DNA of 64,000 bases from Nematostella vectensis (taxonomy: Eukaryota > Cnidaria > Anthozoa > Actiniaria > Edwardsiidae). The stretch is taken from positions 2,031,001 to 2,095,000 of the forward strand of contig NC_064047.1 in the NCBI RefSeq assembly GCF_932526225.1, in the 5' to 3' direction. The first letter of the stretch is position 1. Each line of letters starts with the position of its first letter. The translations under genes and the position numbers were made by a program. Positions 1 through 13,200 of the stretch are shown here, piece after piece. A model generated the notes under the pieces. It saw only the letters and a list, made by a program, of their open reading frames with translations, was not told the origin of the DNA and did no database searches.

Positions 1-603
1 GTTACCGTGCGAAAGAAGCATCTGGACAGTGAATACCATTTTCTCCATTATCCACCCTTCATTAAAACCAAACATTTAAATTTGGCTGGTCTCTCGATCA
101 ACTATACCTTATGATTTACAAAACTTTTTATTTGCAATGTTACAATACCTTCTCTAAGTATTTATGCGCGCGTGCAGCAATGCTCCTGTTACGCGTAGAA
201 AATTTACACTGTCAAAAAATAAGTGTTACATATAGATTTATTGCAACAACTTTTATTTGAGGTTCTGCTCACATGACCCTCGATGCAAAAGCACATTATG
301 TTGCCAAAAAAACACACACACAACGCACATTAGTGTGAAGAAGTAAAAAATAAATTAGCTAAAAAATATGTCTACCCTGACGAAGTGTCAGGCGCGCTCG
401 CAATGCATGATGGCCTACCCTGACTACTTCAGCCCCATTATATTGAGCTTCGCACGCTGTGCTGAGCAATGGAAGTCTATGTACTAAAATGCCTATCTAT
501 ATGCTTAGTTTATGTTCTAGGTTTAAGTTTACACTGCTTCTTTTTAGCTACTACTGAAAAGTTCTTGTTACAGTCGATATTAACTCGTAATAATCGATAC
601 TCT
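1..603. other. 3' flank of transgelin-like gene 1
   Basis: I see no coding exon here. On the - strand this is the 3' flank and probable 3'UTR of the gene ending at 604. A - strand AATAAA signal (tttatt on +, 252-257) is a plausible polyadenylation signal about 350 bases past the stop. Confidence 0.4.
252..257 (-). promoter_or_regulatory. Possible polyadenylation signal, transgelin-like gene 1
   Basis: AATAAA on the - strand, downstream of the stop codon at 604-606. It is one of a few candidates; another tttatt lies near 126. Confidence 0.3.
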
Positions 604-3600
604 TTAAATATCCCCTCGGAAGAAATGCTTCTGCTCGGGAAAGTTTCGCGGGTTTTTCTCGGCTTCCTTTGGACCAAAAAGAGGAACCGTCTTGTCGTAT
701 TGATGGGCCTGTCAGACACAAGAGACAATAATAGATACTTAATCTTAAGTTCTGTAGAACAGCAAGAGGACAGAAATTCAGAATGCATGTCGCCCGGACC
801 CGAAATATCGATTGTTATATTGATCGTAATATTGAAGCTTAGCTTTCATAAATCCAGTAATCAAATTATTGGTTTGATGACTGGATATCAGTGTTTACCT
901 TTCTCGCAAAAGCCTGGATGCCTGTGATGACCTGCAATGAGAACACTAGTGTTTACAAAGCCGTAGTAGTACTCGAAATATTTGAGGGCACGGTACAGAA
1001 ACATCACAAACATTGTCGGGCACAGCAACGCCCCAACTGGTCATTTGCTTATAATTTTTTTAAAATATTGGGTGAGGGGGCTGGGGGGGGGGGGGGGGGG
1101 AGGGGCCTCACCCCACCATATACGGCCATGGTTTATATGGGATCTCAAGAATCTGTTTTTGTTCCAGGTATAGAAAGATACTTCATGGTCATTACTTTTC
1201 TAATTTAAGATCTTGCTCTTTTCAAGTTTACTCTTGTTGAACTGTTACATTATGTTGTTTACTCGCTATTGCAGCTTCTGCTTGTTGTTATATTTGTGTT
1301 TTTTTCTTTCTTTTTGTGTCCATGCTGTCAATTTTGTTACTTTATTATGCAGATTTAAAAGTTGCTTGAAATGTTGTTGGTATTGCTTTTGTTGTGTTTG
1401 TTGTCGTTCTTTATAATATTGTTGATTATGTGGCCGCGTTGTTCTGGCAAGTTTGCTGATAGTCACATATATAGGAAAGCCTGTAATCGAGGCGTGCCAC
1501 ACCCTATACCCCACCCCCCTTGGAAAAAAATTGTGTAAATGTGTAGTCACGTGAATCACCTGACCAACGTTATTCTTCTCGTACAAGTCTCCCGGCGAGA
1601 AGAGATCCACCACGTTACAATTAAACGGTTCTCCTTGGCACGCCTTCAGGAATTTTTCGATGTTTTCAAGGATCTAAGATGGCAAAGAAAAGACAGGAAG
1701 AAATGCAATACAATACTCTTTATTTATAAAGGTTTACATTATAACTTGTTCAAGGTCGGTAGGAATAATATGTTTGTGCAAACGTTCAAAGTAAGAACCC
1801 CAAATCTATTCAACATTTTATTTTTATAGTGGGCTTTTGCGAAGCTTGTTTCTGTGTAACCAGTCAAGTGGCGTCCACCTTCTGACTTCTATAGGTACTT
1901 AGTGGAGAGTAACAGCCTAGCTGAACAGTGCCAGGCAAGTAAGCAAGAAATACTAAAATATTAATTTTGATCGAGAAAGTTTGAGTTTGTTAAGCACGTG
2001 TACGTAAAAAAAAACATATGAATCCTTCACTGTTTTTCTGTAACTTTGTATTAGCAGTTTATTTGATAAGAGAGGAGCTTTTTGCATTATAGCCCTTTTA
2101 CCTGAAAGCCGTGGAATCTTCCTCCGTTGATACCGTGGATTTTGCTGATGGCGCCAGGGAACACTTCATTCATGACTCTGAAAACGTTTGTGCGTTATCA
2201 TTGGTTTAAAAATTACACACAGTAACGCGACGGCATTGCGGACGGTAACGCAACCGGGATCGCACATGGTGACGCTACTTGAAACGCAAACGCTATCGTA
2301 CATGGTAACGCACACGGTATCGCACAAGGTGGCGCAGACGCGGTAACGCAGACGGTAACGCAAACGGTATCGTACACGGTAACGCAAGCGGTGTTGTACA
2401 CGCACATGGTATCGCACACGGTAACGCTCACGGTAACGTGCGCGGTAAAGCACATGGGTAAAGCACACGGTGGCGCAGACGCGGTAACGCAGACGGTAAC
2501 GCAAACGGTATCGTACACGGTAACGCACATGGTATCGCACACGGTAACGCTCACGGTAACGTACACGGTAAAGCACACGGTAACGCACATGGTAACGCAC
2601 ACGGTGGCTCACGGTATCACACACGGTGGCGTAGACGCGGTAACGCAGACGATAACGCAAACGGTATCGTACACGTTAACGCACACGGTAACGCTCGCGG
2701 TAACGTACACAGTAACGCTCACGGTAACGTACACGGTAACGCACACGGTGGCGCTGACGCGGTAACGCAGGTTCCCTGATAAAAAACTGTAAACTCCTCG
2801 TGCTGTTTTACCTGCATAGCACAATGCCATCAAATATACCGTCAGCGAATGATTCGCCAGGCCGACTGTATTCCGTCTCGACCCCCCACTCAATGTTTTC
2901 TCCCAACATCTTCTCCAGCCAATCACGGCACTGCATCTCAAGTTCAGTGTCATATTTGCTCTGGATCTAGGATGGAAAGGTGAGCACCAATCAGACCTGC
3001 AGTACAGCCTGCAAGTTTGCCGACCCTTACAATACTTACATGTTTCGCGTGTGGTTTTTGCGTGTGTAATCTGTGCGTTACTTGTGTTTAGATTGTGCGG
3101 AGTTTGCGCATTTTGTGATGGTTTATTAGTTTTAAATAGACTTCTAGGGTCCATATTAATATGGATTGATGCGGATGGATGCTGACTGGATGTTGCGGTT
3201 GTTGATTGCTAAATTAGCATGAAATTAACTGTTCAATCTATGTGTTTAAATGTAAATAAGCTCTCACAGCTTGACGCTTTTTGCAGACCAAGAAATGATA
3301 ATCAGGTCTTTTATTATGTTATTTTCTCACTTTAGGTAGGTATCGAGTCCGTAATAAAATAAAATTAAATTGAAATGATAATAGCAATTATAGTTTATGA
3401 GCAGGGGGATACTAAAAGTTTACTCGCCACATCTGGAGGTGGTACTTCCTTAACTTTAATCTATTTGTCACTTTCTTGCGTGGATAACTCGCGTAGTTTG
3501 CGCCGTTATATTACACGCTGAAGCGGTTGGACAGAGTCGTAGGTACCATGCAATTTTCTCATTAATAAGATAGTGATGTGTTATCAATAAATATCAAGAT

Positions 3601-3897
3601 TTGTTGTGCAATGGGATAGTATGGTATGGTATAGGCATGGTCTTAGACGGCAATCGCCATACATTTATTTAACAGAACTAAAAAAAGAGCCGGCGTTGAA
3701 GGACATTTTAGTTCAGTGTAGGATTCCTTGTTTAACTTGACAGAAGTCTTCGATAATTAACTCGAGTGTTGGCCAGAGAGCAATAGAGGTCAAGTATTTT
3801 AGAGCCCTGTTTGATTATCACTTACCTTACGATTAACTTCCGCCGTCAAACCGAACGATTTATGCTTGTTTGAGCCACGTCTTCTGAGCTTAGACAT
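604..3897 (-). CDS. Transgelin/Mp20-like calponin-homology protein, gene 1 (six exons, 184 aa)
   Basis: Predicted actin-binding cytoskeletal protein with one type-3 calponin-homology domain. Exons on the - strand: 3897-3826, 2966-2812, 2177-2102, 1673-1560, 931-899 and 708-604 (stop TAA). All junctions are GT-AG and phases agree (0, 2, 0, 0, 0), giving 185 codons with the stop. The N-terminus (MSKLRRRGSNKHKSFG) is basic. Exon 2 starts the CH domain (IQSKYDTELEMQCRDWLEKM), exon 3 gives VMNEVFPGAISKIHG and exon 4 gives ENIEKFLKACQ...DLYEKNNVGQ, the usual order in transgelin, calponin and Mp20. The C-terminus (GPKEAEKNPRNFPEQ) matches the tail of invertebrate Mp20-type proteins. I see no GLSQ-type calponin repeat. 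The length fits Mp20/transgelin (about 180-200 aa). The paralogue at 7.27-23.46 kb has the same internal exon sizes. The family call is firm; the biochemical role is inferred from the family. Confidence 0.88.
1082..1100 (+). repeat. Poly-G tract
   Basis: A run of about 19 G interrupts G-rich sequence in the last part of intron 4/5 of gene 1. It is low-complexity and could form a G-quadruplex on the non-template strand. Confidence 0.7.
2219..2770. repeat. GTAACGCACACG-type minisatellite in intron 2 of gene 1
   Basis: About 550 bases of 6/12-bp motifs (ggtaacgcacac, ggtatcgtacac, ggtaacgctcac). A longer block beginning ggtggcgcagacgcgg recurs at about 2328, 2469, 2625 and 2749, so there is a weak higher-order period of 125-155 bases. 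It fills almost all of the intron between exons 2 and 3. Open frames over it are low-complexity by-products. Confidence 0.9.
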
Positions 3898-4892
3898 GCT
3901 TGGTAAATCTAACAGAGAGGTCCTGCAAACCGATCAGATTCTCTTGTTTTTGGGTCAGTAAAAGGCTGAGGAACTCGAATTGCTGTGGCCCCTCAGGGTT
4001 TGGCGTAGTCTATTAAATTGATCAAATTCCTTATCCCGAGACCATTACTGCATAATTTTGCAATGCCTCCATGCACAGCGTACAATAACATTGCTATATA
4101 TGATCAAAATCAAATAAACACAGCAATATATTTACTCTTTTCGACTCTATGTCGTGGATATTTCAGTAAACTATTAGCGGTTTATGCGTGGCGTGACTAA
4201 GTCGTTAATTGAATTATCAGGTGCTACTAATGAAGATTAATATCAAAGATATGATAAACAAGAGATTTAACATTCAACCGTCAATAAATAACTGAAGCAT
4301 TGCAAAAACAAGGCTGCTATTATTATAGTTAGCTGAAGCAAAACCAATCTTTGCCACAGCTTGAATAAGTATGTTGACATCATTCCCTAAACCAACACGC
4401 TATACGTTTGATGCGTCTGAATTGAAACGCCCGCCTAGTAAACCGCCAACCTATATTCAGCGGTCGTTTTCTCTGTCCGAAGGTAATGGCCTCTTAACAG
4501 GTGCTCGTCAAATGTAGGGTGGCGTCCAGAGTAGTGATTCACTGACCATGAATCAATTAAAATCGTTTAAATCGGCCTTCTATTTGCTCTGAGTAATAGG
4601 TTATTAGATCCATCTCTTTCTATTACGCACACATATAAGTTAACCGTACTTTTAACTACCAACATAGCCGGATCAACCGGAGTCAAATTCATCTCGTCAC
4701 ATGATCAGAGTGGGATCCGGACGCCTCGGACTCCCTGCCTGGTAATGGTAGCACTGCGCTGCCTCGTCCCAAGCGTTTTCGTCTCCTGTGGTTGGCATGT
4801 CTTGTGACGTCACAGAAACCCATCTTCTATTTGCTTCTACTGGGGGTAAGCTCGTCCCAGACCCTATGCTACCTAACGGTTCCTTTAAGTAC
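3898..4892. other. Intergenic, upstream of gene 1
   Basis: AT-rich sequence upstream of the gene 1 start codon, presumably holding its promoter and 5'UTR. I see no further exon or clear repeat. Confidence 0.3.
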
Positions 4893-5560
4893 AGGAAACC
4901 CAATAAGAACGCCTTGGACTAGGATGAACAGAGAAAAACCCGGTGAGAATGCATTGGACTAGGCTGAACACAGGAAACCCTGGTAAGAACGCCTCGGACT
5001 AGGCTGAACACAGGAAACCCGTAAGAACCCCCCTAGGACTAGGCTGAACACAGGAAACCCGGTAAAAACCCCCTTAGGACTAGGCTGAACACAGGAAACC
5101 CGGTAAGAACGCCTGGGAATAGGCTGAAACACAGGAAGCCCGGTAAAAACGCCTGGGACTAGGCTGAACACAGGAAACCCGGTAAGAACGCCTGAAACTA
5201 GGCTGAACACAGGAAACCCGGTAAGAACGCCTAGGGATAGACTGAACACAGGAAACCCGTAAGAACCCCCCTAGGACTAGGCTGAACACAGGAAACCCGG
5301 TAAGAACCCCCTTAGGCTGAACACAGGAAACCCGGTAAGAACCCCCTTAGGCTGAACACAGGAAACCCGGTAAGAACGCCTGGGAATAGAGTGAAACACA
5401 GGAAGCCCGGTAAGAACGCCTGGGACTAGGCTGAACACAGGAAACCCGGTAAGAACGCCTGAAACTAGGCTGAACACAGGAAACCCGGTAAGAACGCCTG
5501 GGGATAGACTGAACACAGAAAATCCGGTAAGAACGCCTGGGAGTCGACCGGAATTCATCG
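4893..5560. repeat. Approximately 41-bp minisatellite (ggctgaacacaggaaacccggtaagaacgcc type)
   Basis: About 16 imperfect copies of a unit with the core aacacaggaaacccggtaag. Copies differ by small indels (cctgggactagg, ccccttaggctg, cctgaaactagg). A block of about five units is partly repeated (5090-5240 resembles 5370-5520), so there was some block duplication. It is followed by two copies of a related motif (aacgaagagagtaccacagg, about 5599 and 5722). It lies between gene 1 and gene 2; open - strand frames here are repeat by-products. Confidence 0.9.
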
Positions 5561-6659
5561 GACTCCGATGTCCAGGAGAGGCGAATGTCCCTTCTCCAAC
5601 GAAGAGAGTACCACAGGGAACTCGGTGTGCAGATGGAGCAGCAGCTAATAACACAGGGCTTCTGGCCACGCAAACCCCAAGCGCCTCCATCGCCGGGCTA
5701 GGTACCGGGACCCCTCTACCCAACGAAGAAAGTACCACAGGGAACCCGGTGTGGAAATGGAACCGCAATAAAATACCACAGGACAGCTTGCACAGGAAGC
5801 CCCATCGGTATAATAAATTCCACAGGGAATCCCGTTATCAGGATAAAACCGAGTCAGGATAAAATACCACAGGACCCCCGTTATAAGTGTGGTTTGAAGA
5901 AGAGGACTTAAAACCTTATGCCTAAGTCAGTTCACCACCGAAATCCGATGGTGGGCTGGAGTCCATCGGAATCCGGTTGACAGTATTGAACATGTGTGGA
6001 AAAAGTATGTTACACTTTTGCAAACACTTCGATTCGTTGATAGGTTATGTGAAATAAGTGTTAATACATGGGATGTTTCACGCGTTCATAAACAGTCCCG
6101 TGGAATTTTGGGTATTTTGCTTCGTATTATCTGCCCCATTTCACATTTTTCCAACTTTTTGAAGAACCTGGATTTACCAGTGCCAAGTAAAATATTTAAG
6201 TAATTTCAACTCTTTCCCCCCTGGCTCTCTTTCATTTTATCATTTATGGGTGTGTGTCAAAACCGTACAAACGTCCATGGCTCCTTAATAAGCACTCCAA
6301 AAAGCAATGGTACAACATATAAACATCAAAATATAAACACGACACAACTGCAATAAAAATCAATATATTTTCACAAAATCAGATTATACCAAATGTAATA
6401 AAACTAAATATCCTGTCCTATTAACTACAAGTCTTTCTTTTTTTCCTATACCTTAAAGGTATAAGAGCCCAGAGGAAGGGGACAACTGTTTCAGTTAATA
6501 AAATCCGCCTCAAGTTTATATATCAATGTACCTAATACCCTTAAGCTATCAGAGTGAAGGGTCAAATCACCTTTCCCAGAATGCACTGGCTTGTGGCTTC
6601 AAAATAGAGCAAGCGGAAATCGCGAAAAGCGACTCGGCCGCCCGCCCACATCGGCATGC

Positions 6660-6785
6660 GTTTGCCGCCCTTTCGGGTTCCCGTCGGCATTTGTTCGTTG
6701 CGCTTTTAGGTTCTCGTCGGTATTCGGTCGTCGCACTTTCGGGTTCTCTACGGTATTCGGTCGCCGCGCTTTCGGGTTTTTGGCT
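6660..6785. repeat. Approximately 33-bp tandem repeat, CpG-rich
   Basis: About 3.5 copies of a unit like gctttcgggttctcgtcggt followed by attcggtcgtc. It is unusually CpG-rich against the flanking AT-rich DNA. I see no gene. Confidence 0.75.
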
Positions 6786-7130
6786 GCGAGAACCTCTTGG
6801 AACCGAGGGCAATTTAACCCATATCAAGGCATATCAAGATAGATGAGTTGCACGGGGGCTAAATTTGGAGATTTATGTGGAATATGATAAAAATGGACTA
6901 GGAATATAAAATAATATGTTAGATGTGAAATAAGAAATAGTGCTTACACACATTCCAGTTACAAACGTGGTTTTATTGTGACTTGACAAATGACAGCAGA
7001 ATCCCGCTCAAGGGGTACTTGTTTGATAAACAGACCTTTACTTTGAGGGGAGTTATAAAAGCCCTGACAACAGATACACTATAAAATTTCTGTACACTGT
7101 AACTATAAAAAAATCCTTTTAAAGAAGAGT

Positions 7131-7136
7131 TTTATT
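7131..7136 (-). promoter_or_regulatory. Possible polyadenylation signal, transgelin-like gene 2
   Basis: AATAAA on the - strand, 130 bases past the stop codon of gene 2. A second candidate lies at 6972-6977. Confidence 0.4.
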
Positions 7137-7265
7137 AGTGTCCCTTTAAAAGAATCTTCACTTGTTAACTGATTCAACAGGATGTAACTAAGATAGATTG
7201 AGATTTTTACTAGCTAGAATATCTTTCATAGAACAGATAGACAGTCCCGAAGGAGGCTCAAGTTT

Positions 7266-10200
7266 CTAGATATCTCCACGGTAACATTTCGGTTGTTCAG
7301 GGAAGTTACGTGGGTTTTTCTCTGCTTCTTTCGGTCCGAACAGGGGCACCGTCTGGTCAAACGCGTGGGCCTGAAAATGGTGTGGGAATAAATATGAATA
7401 TGAAGCCGTACTTTTTCACCTACAACACCTACAACATCACCTACAACAGCAGCAGTTATATCTGTTAAGACAATGTGTTTTCTCACCTTTCTCGCAAAAG
7501 CCTGAATTCCCGAAATTACCTATAATAAAAAGATGGTCACTTTAGTCCATGTATAAAGTCCTTTTCCTAAACACCGCGAACTCGTTGGGCAATAGCTCAA
7601 CTAATAGATGTCCAATGAAAACGTTCCCGATAATACTCGGTCATTAATTTAGGAATAGTATTTTGAACTAAGAAATAATTCCCGCTTCATGACAACGCCG
7701 CATTTCAAGTGCGCACATTACCAGAGGGGTGGAGATGGCTACTCTACCACCCCTCCCCTCCATCTACCCTACCACCCCTCCCCTCCATCTACCCTACCAC
7801 CACCCCCTTCCATCTACTCCACCACTACTCCCCTCCATCTACCCTACCATCCCTCCCCTCCATCTACCCTACCACCCCACCCCTCCCCTCCATTTACCCT
7901 ACCACCCCTCCCTTCCATCTACCCTACCACCCCTCCCCTCCATTTACCCTACCACCCCTCCCCTCCATCTACCCTACAACCCCCCTCCATCTACACTACC
8001 ATCCCTCCCCTCTATCTACCCTACCACCCCTCCCCTCAATCTACCCTACCACCCCTCCCCTCCATCTACCCTACCACCCCTCCCCTCTATCTACCCTACC
8101 ACCCATCCCCTCCATCTAGATGTACAGCCACAGCAAAATGAATCGAAACAGGAACCAAGCACCATTTGTTGCATTATCAATAACCCTTTTGTTACATACC
8201 TGTCCGAGATTTTGTCGTTCGAACAAGTAAACCGTTTGGAATAAGTCTTGTGGGTTGCAGTTGAACGGTTCCTCTTGACAGGCATTCAGGAAGTTAGCGA
8301 TGTTCTCTTGCATCTGAAACAAGAGCAAACCTTTATTTAGAGCAACTTTCCACCTTCCCGAGTTCAAATTATACAATTAAGCTATAAGAATTGGGGGTAT
8401 ATGATAGTCAATGGTAGCTATCATATGAAATAAAACAGAATATAATTTGATTATCTATATAGATGGATAAGATTTTGAAATTGGCAGGCGAGCGGGTGGT
8501 GGTGACTGCGACCTAATCGCGGCTTGCAGATGGTTATATTATAGACGAAATTCCTTGCCACTCACTCACCTTGAACACGTTCACATTAGCGCCTTTCTCT
8601 CCATGAATCTTGGGAATCGTACCTGGTCTGACCTCGTTCATGATCCTATTAACCGATCAATTAAAAATAGTGGCCTTCAGTGGGTATCTTTGTGAGTTCT
8701 TGTTATCTAATTGATTCCGTAATAAGGCCTGTTGCTCTTTCTGCCTAGGCCAACGCCTAAACTAGTACTTTTACGGCTTGTACTAGGTGTACTAGGTGTA
8801 TTGGGTGTACAAGGTGTACTAGGTGTACTAGGTGTTTTAGGTGTACTGGGTGTACTAGGTGTACTAGGTGTACTAGGTGTGCTAGGTGAACTAGGTGAAC
8901 TAGGTGTACTGGGTGTACTAGGTGTGCTTGGTGTACTAGGTGTACTAGGCATACTAGGCGTACTAGGTGTACTTGGTGTACTAGGTGCGCTAGGTGTACT
9001 AGGTGTACTAGGTGTGCTAGGTGTACTAGGTGTACTAGGTGTACTAGGTGTACTAGGCATACTAGGTGTACTAGGTGTACTAGGTGTACTAGGTGTACTA
9101 GGTGTGCTAGGTGTACTAGGTGTACAGGGTGTACTAGGTGTACTAGGCATACTAGGTGTACTTGGTGTACTAGGTGTACTAGGCATACTAGGTGTACTTG
9201 GTGTACTAGGTGTACTAGGTGTACTAGGCATACTAGGTGTACTTGGTGTACTAGGTGTACTAGGTGTTCTAGGTGTACTAGGTGTGCTAAGTGTACTAGG
9301 TGTACTAGGTGTACTAGGTGTAATAGGTGTACCAGGTGTATTTGGTGTAATAGGTGTGCTAGGTGTGCTAGGTGTGCTAGGTGTGCTAGGTGTACTAGGT
9401 GTACTAGGTGTACTAGGTGTATTTGGTGTAATAGGTGTGCTAGGTGTGCTAGGTGTACTAGGTGTGCTAGGTGTACTAGGTGTGCTAGGTGTACTGGGTG
9501 TACTAGGTGTACTAGGTGTATTTGGTGTAATAGGTGTGCTAAGTGTACTAGGTGTACTAGGTGTACTAGGTGTAATAGGTGTACCAGGTGTGCTAGGTGT
9601 GCTAGGTGTACTAGGTGTACTAGGTGTTCTAGGTGTACTAGGTGTGCTAGGTGTACCAGGTGTACTAGGTGTACTAGGTGTATTTGGTGTAATAGGTGTG
9701 CTAGGTGTGCTAGGTGTGCTAGGTGTGCTAGGTGTACTAGGTGTACTAGGTGTACTAGGTGTATTTGGTGTAATAGGTGTGCTAGGTGTGCTAGGTGTAC
9801 TAGGTGTGCTAGGTGTACTAGGTGTACTAGGTGTTCTAGGTGTGCTAGGTGTACTAGGTGTAATAGGTGTACCAGGTGTACTAGGTGTGCTAGGTGTGCT
9901 AGGTGTACTAGGTGTACTAGGTGTGCTAGGTGTACTAGGTGTAATAGGTGTGCTAGGTGTGCTAGGTGTGCTAGGTGTACTAGGTGTGCTAGGTGTACTA
10001 GGTGTGCTAGGTGTACTGGGTGTACTAGGTGTACTAGGTGTGCTAGGTGTACTAGGTGTATTTGGTGTAATAGGTGTGCTAGGTGTGCTAGGTGTACTAG
10101 GTGTGCTAGGTGTACTAGGTGTGCTAGGTGTACTAGGTGTACTAGGTGTTCTAGGTGTGCTAGGTGTACTAGGTGTACTAGGTGTACTAGGTGTACTAGG

Positions 10201-13200
10201 TGTAATAGGTGTACCAGGTGTACTAGGTGTGCTAGGTGTGCTAGGTGTACTAGGTGTACTAGGTGTGCTAGGTGTGCTAGGTGTACTAGGTGTGCTAGGT
10301 GTACTAGGTGTGCTAGGTGTACTGGGTGTACTAGGTGTACTAGGTGTATTTGGTGTAATAGGTGTGCTAGGTGTGCTAGGTGTGCTAGGTGTACCAGGTG
10401 TACTAGGTGTACTGGGTGTACTAGGTGTACTTGGTGTACTTGGTGTACTAGGTGTACTAGGTGTGCTAGGTGTGCTAGGTGTACTAGGTGTACTAGGTGT
10501 GCTAGGTGTGCTAGGTGTACCAGGTGCACTTGGTGTACTAGGTGTACTAGGTGTTCTAGGTGTGCTAGGTGTACTAGGTGTGCTGGGTGTACTAGGTGTA
10601 CTAGGTGTGCTAGGTGTACTGGGTGTACTAGGTGTACTAGGTGTATTTGGTGTAATAGGTGTGCTAGGTGTGCTAGGTGTGCTAGGTGTACCAGGTGTAC
10701 TAGGTGTACTGGGTGTACTAGGTGTACTTGGTGTACTTGGTGTACTAGGTGTACTAGGTGTGCTAGGTGTGCTAGGTGTACTAGGTGTACTAGGTGTGCT
10801 AGGTGTGCTAGGTGTACCAGGTGCACTTGGTGTACTAGGTGTACTAGGTGTTCTAGGTGTGCTAGGTGTACTAGGTGTGCTGGGTGTACTAGGTGTACTA
10901 GGTGTGCTAGGTGTACTAGGTGTGCTAGGTGTACTAGGTGTACTAGGTGTACTAGGTGTACTAGGTGTACTAGGTGTACTAGGTGTACTAGGTGTATGAG
11001 TTAAACTTGGAGTACTAGGTGTACTAGGTGTATTTGGGGTAATAGGTGTGCTTGGTGTACTAGGTGTACTAGGTGTGCTAGGTGTACTAGGTGTACTAGG
11101 TGTGCTAGGTGTGCTAGGTGTACTAGGTGTGCTAGGTGTACTAGGTGTAATAGGTGTGCTAGGTGTGCTAGGTGTGCTAGGTGTACTAGGTGTGCTAGGT
11201 GTACTAGGTGTGCTAGGTGTACTGGGTGTACTAGGTGTACTAGGTGTGCTAGGTGTACTAGGTGTATTTGGTGTAATAGGTGTGCTAGGTGTGCTAGGTG
11301 TACTAGGTGTGCTAGGTGTACTAGGTGTGCTAGGTGTACTAGGTGTACTAGGTGTTCTAGGTGTGCTAGGTGTACTAGGTGTACTAGGTGTACTAGGTGT
11401 ACTAGGTGTAATAGGTGTACCAGGTGTACTAGGTGTGCTAGGTGTGCTAGGTGTACTAGGTGTACTAGGTGTGCTAGGTGTGCTAGGTGTACTAGGTGTG
11501 CTAGGTGTACTAGGTGTGCTAGGTGTACTGGGTGTACTAGGTGTACTAGGTGTATTTGGTGTAATAGGTGTGCTAGGTGTGCTAGGTGTGCTAGGTGTAC
11601 CAGGTGTACTAGGTGTACTGGGTGTACTAGGTGTACTTGGTGTACTTGGTGTACTAGGTGTACTAGGTGTGCTAGGTGTGCTAGGTGTACTAGGTGTACT
11701 AGGTGTGCTAGGTGTGCTAGGTGTACCAGGTGCACTTGGTGTACTAGGTGTACTAGGTGTTCTAGGTGTGCTAGGTGTACTAGGTGTGCTGGGTGTACTA
11801 GGTGTACTAGGTGTGCTAGGTGTACTAGGTGTGCTAGGTGTACTAGGTGTACTAGGTGTACTAGGTGTACTAGGTGTACTAGGTGTACTGGGTGTACTAG
11901 GTGTATGAGTTAAACTTGGAGTACTAGGTGTACTAGGTGTATTTGGGGTAATAGGTGTGCTAGGTGTACTAGGTGTACTAGGTGTGCTAGGTGTACTAGG
12001 TGTACTAGGTGTGCTAGGTGTGCTAGGTGTACTAGGTGTACTAGGTGTGCTAGGTGTACTAGGTGTGCTAGGTGTACTTGGTGTAATAGGTGTGCTAGGT
12101 GTACTAGGTGTAATAGGTGTACGAGGTGTACTAGGTGTACTAGGTGTACTTGGTGTACTAGGTGTAATAGGTGTGCTAGGTGTACTAGGTGTACTAGGTG
12201 TGCTAGGTGTACTAGGTGTACTAGGTGTATTTGGTGTACCAGGTGTACTAGGTGTACTAGGTGTTCTAGGTGTGCTAGGTGTACTAGGTGTACTAGGTGT
12301 ACTAGGTGTACTAGGTGTATTTGGTGTAATAGGTGTGCTAAGTGTACTAGGTGTACTAGGTGTACTAGGTGTAATAGGTGTACCAGGTGTGCTAGGTGTG
12401 CTAGGTGTACTAGGTGTACTAGGTGTTCTAGGTGTACTAGGTGTGCTAGGTGTACCAGGTGTACTAGGTGTACTAGGTGTAATAGGTGTACCAGGTGTAC
12501 TAGGTGTGCTAGGTGTGCTAGGTGTACTAGGTGTACTAGGTGTGCTAGGTGTACTAGGTGTAATAGGTGTGCTAGGTGTGCTAGGTGTGCTAGGTGTACT
12601 AGGTGTGCTAGGTGTACTAGGTGTGCTAGGTGTACTGGGTGTACTAGGTGTACTAGGTGTGCTAGGTGTATTTGGTGTAATAGGTGTGCTAGGTGTGCTA
12701 GGTGTACTAGGTGTGCTAGGTGTACTAGGTGTGCTAGGTGTACTAGGTGTACTAGGTGTTCTAGGTGTGCTAGGTGTACTAGGTGTACTAGGTGTACTAG
12801 GTGTACTAGGTGTAATAGGTGTACCAGGTGTACTAGGTGTGCTAGGTGTGCTAGGTGTACTAGGTGTACTAGGTGTGCTAGGTGTGCTAGGTGTACTAGG
12901 TGTGCTAGGTGTACTAGGTGTGCTAGGTGTACTGGGTGTACTAGGTGTACTAGGTGTATTTGGTGTAATAGGTGTGCTAGGTGTGTTAGGTGTGCTAGGT
13001 GTACCAGGTGTACTAGGTGTACTGGGTGTACTAGGTGTACTTGGTGTACTTGGTGTACTAGGTGTACTAGGTGTGCTAGGTGTGCTAGGTGTACTAGGTG
13101 TACTAGGTGTGCTAGGTGTGCTAGGTGTACCAGGTGCACTTGGTGTACTAGGTGTACTAGGTGTTCTAGGTGTGCTAGGTGTACTAGGTGTGCTGGGTGT

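Noticed and set aside
4959..5768. FSLVPGVLTGFPVF-type repeat proteins on the - strand
   Set aside because: Born from the 41-bp minisatellite with frame changes between copies; no splice or start context.
7689..8244. Pro/Ser/Tyr-rich proteins of 136-171 aa
   Set aside because: Read from the 25-bp minisatellite in intron 4 of gene 2, antisense to the gene; all three frames give the same peptide classes.
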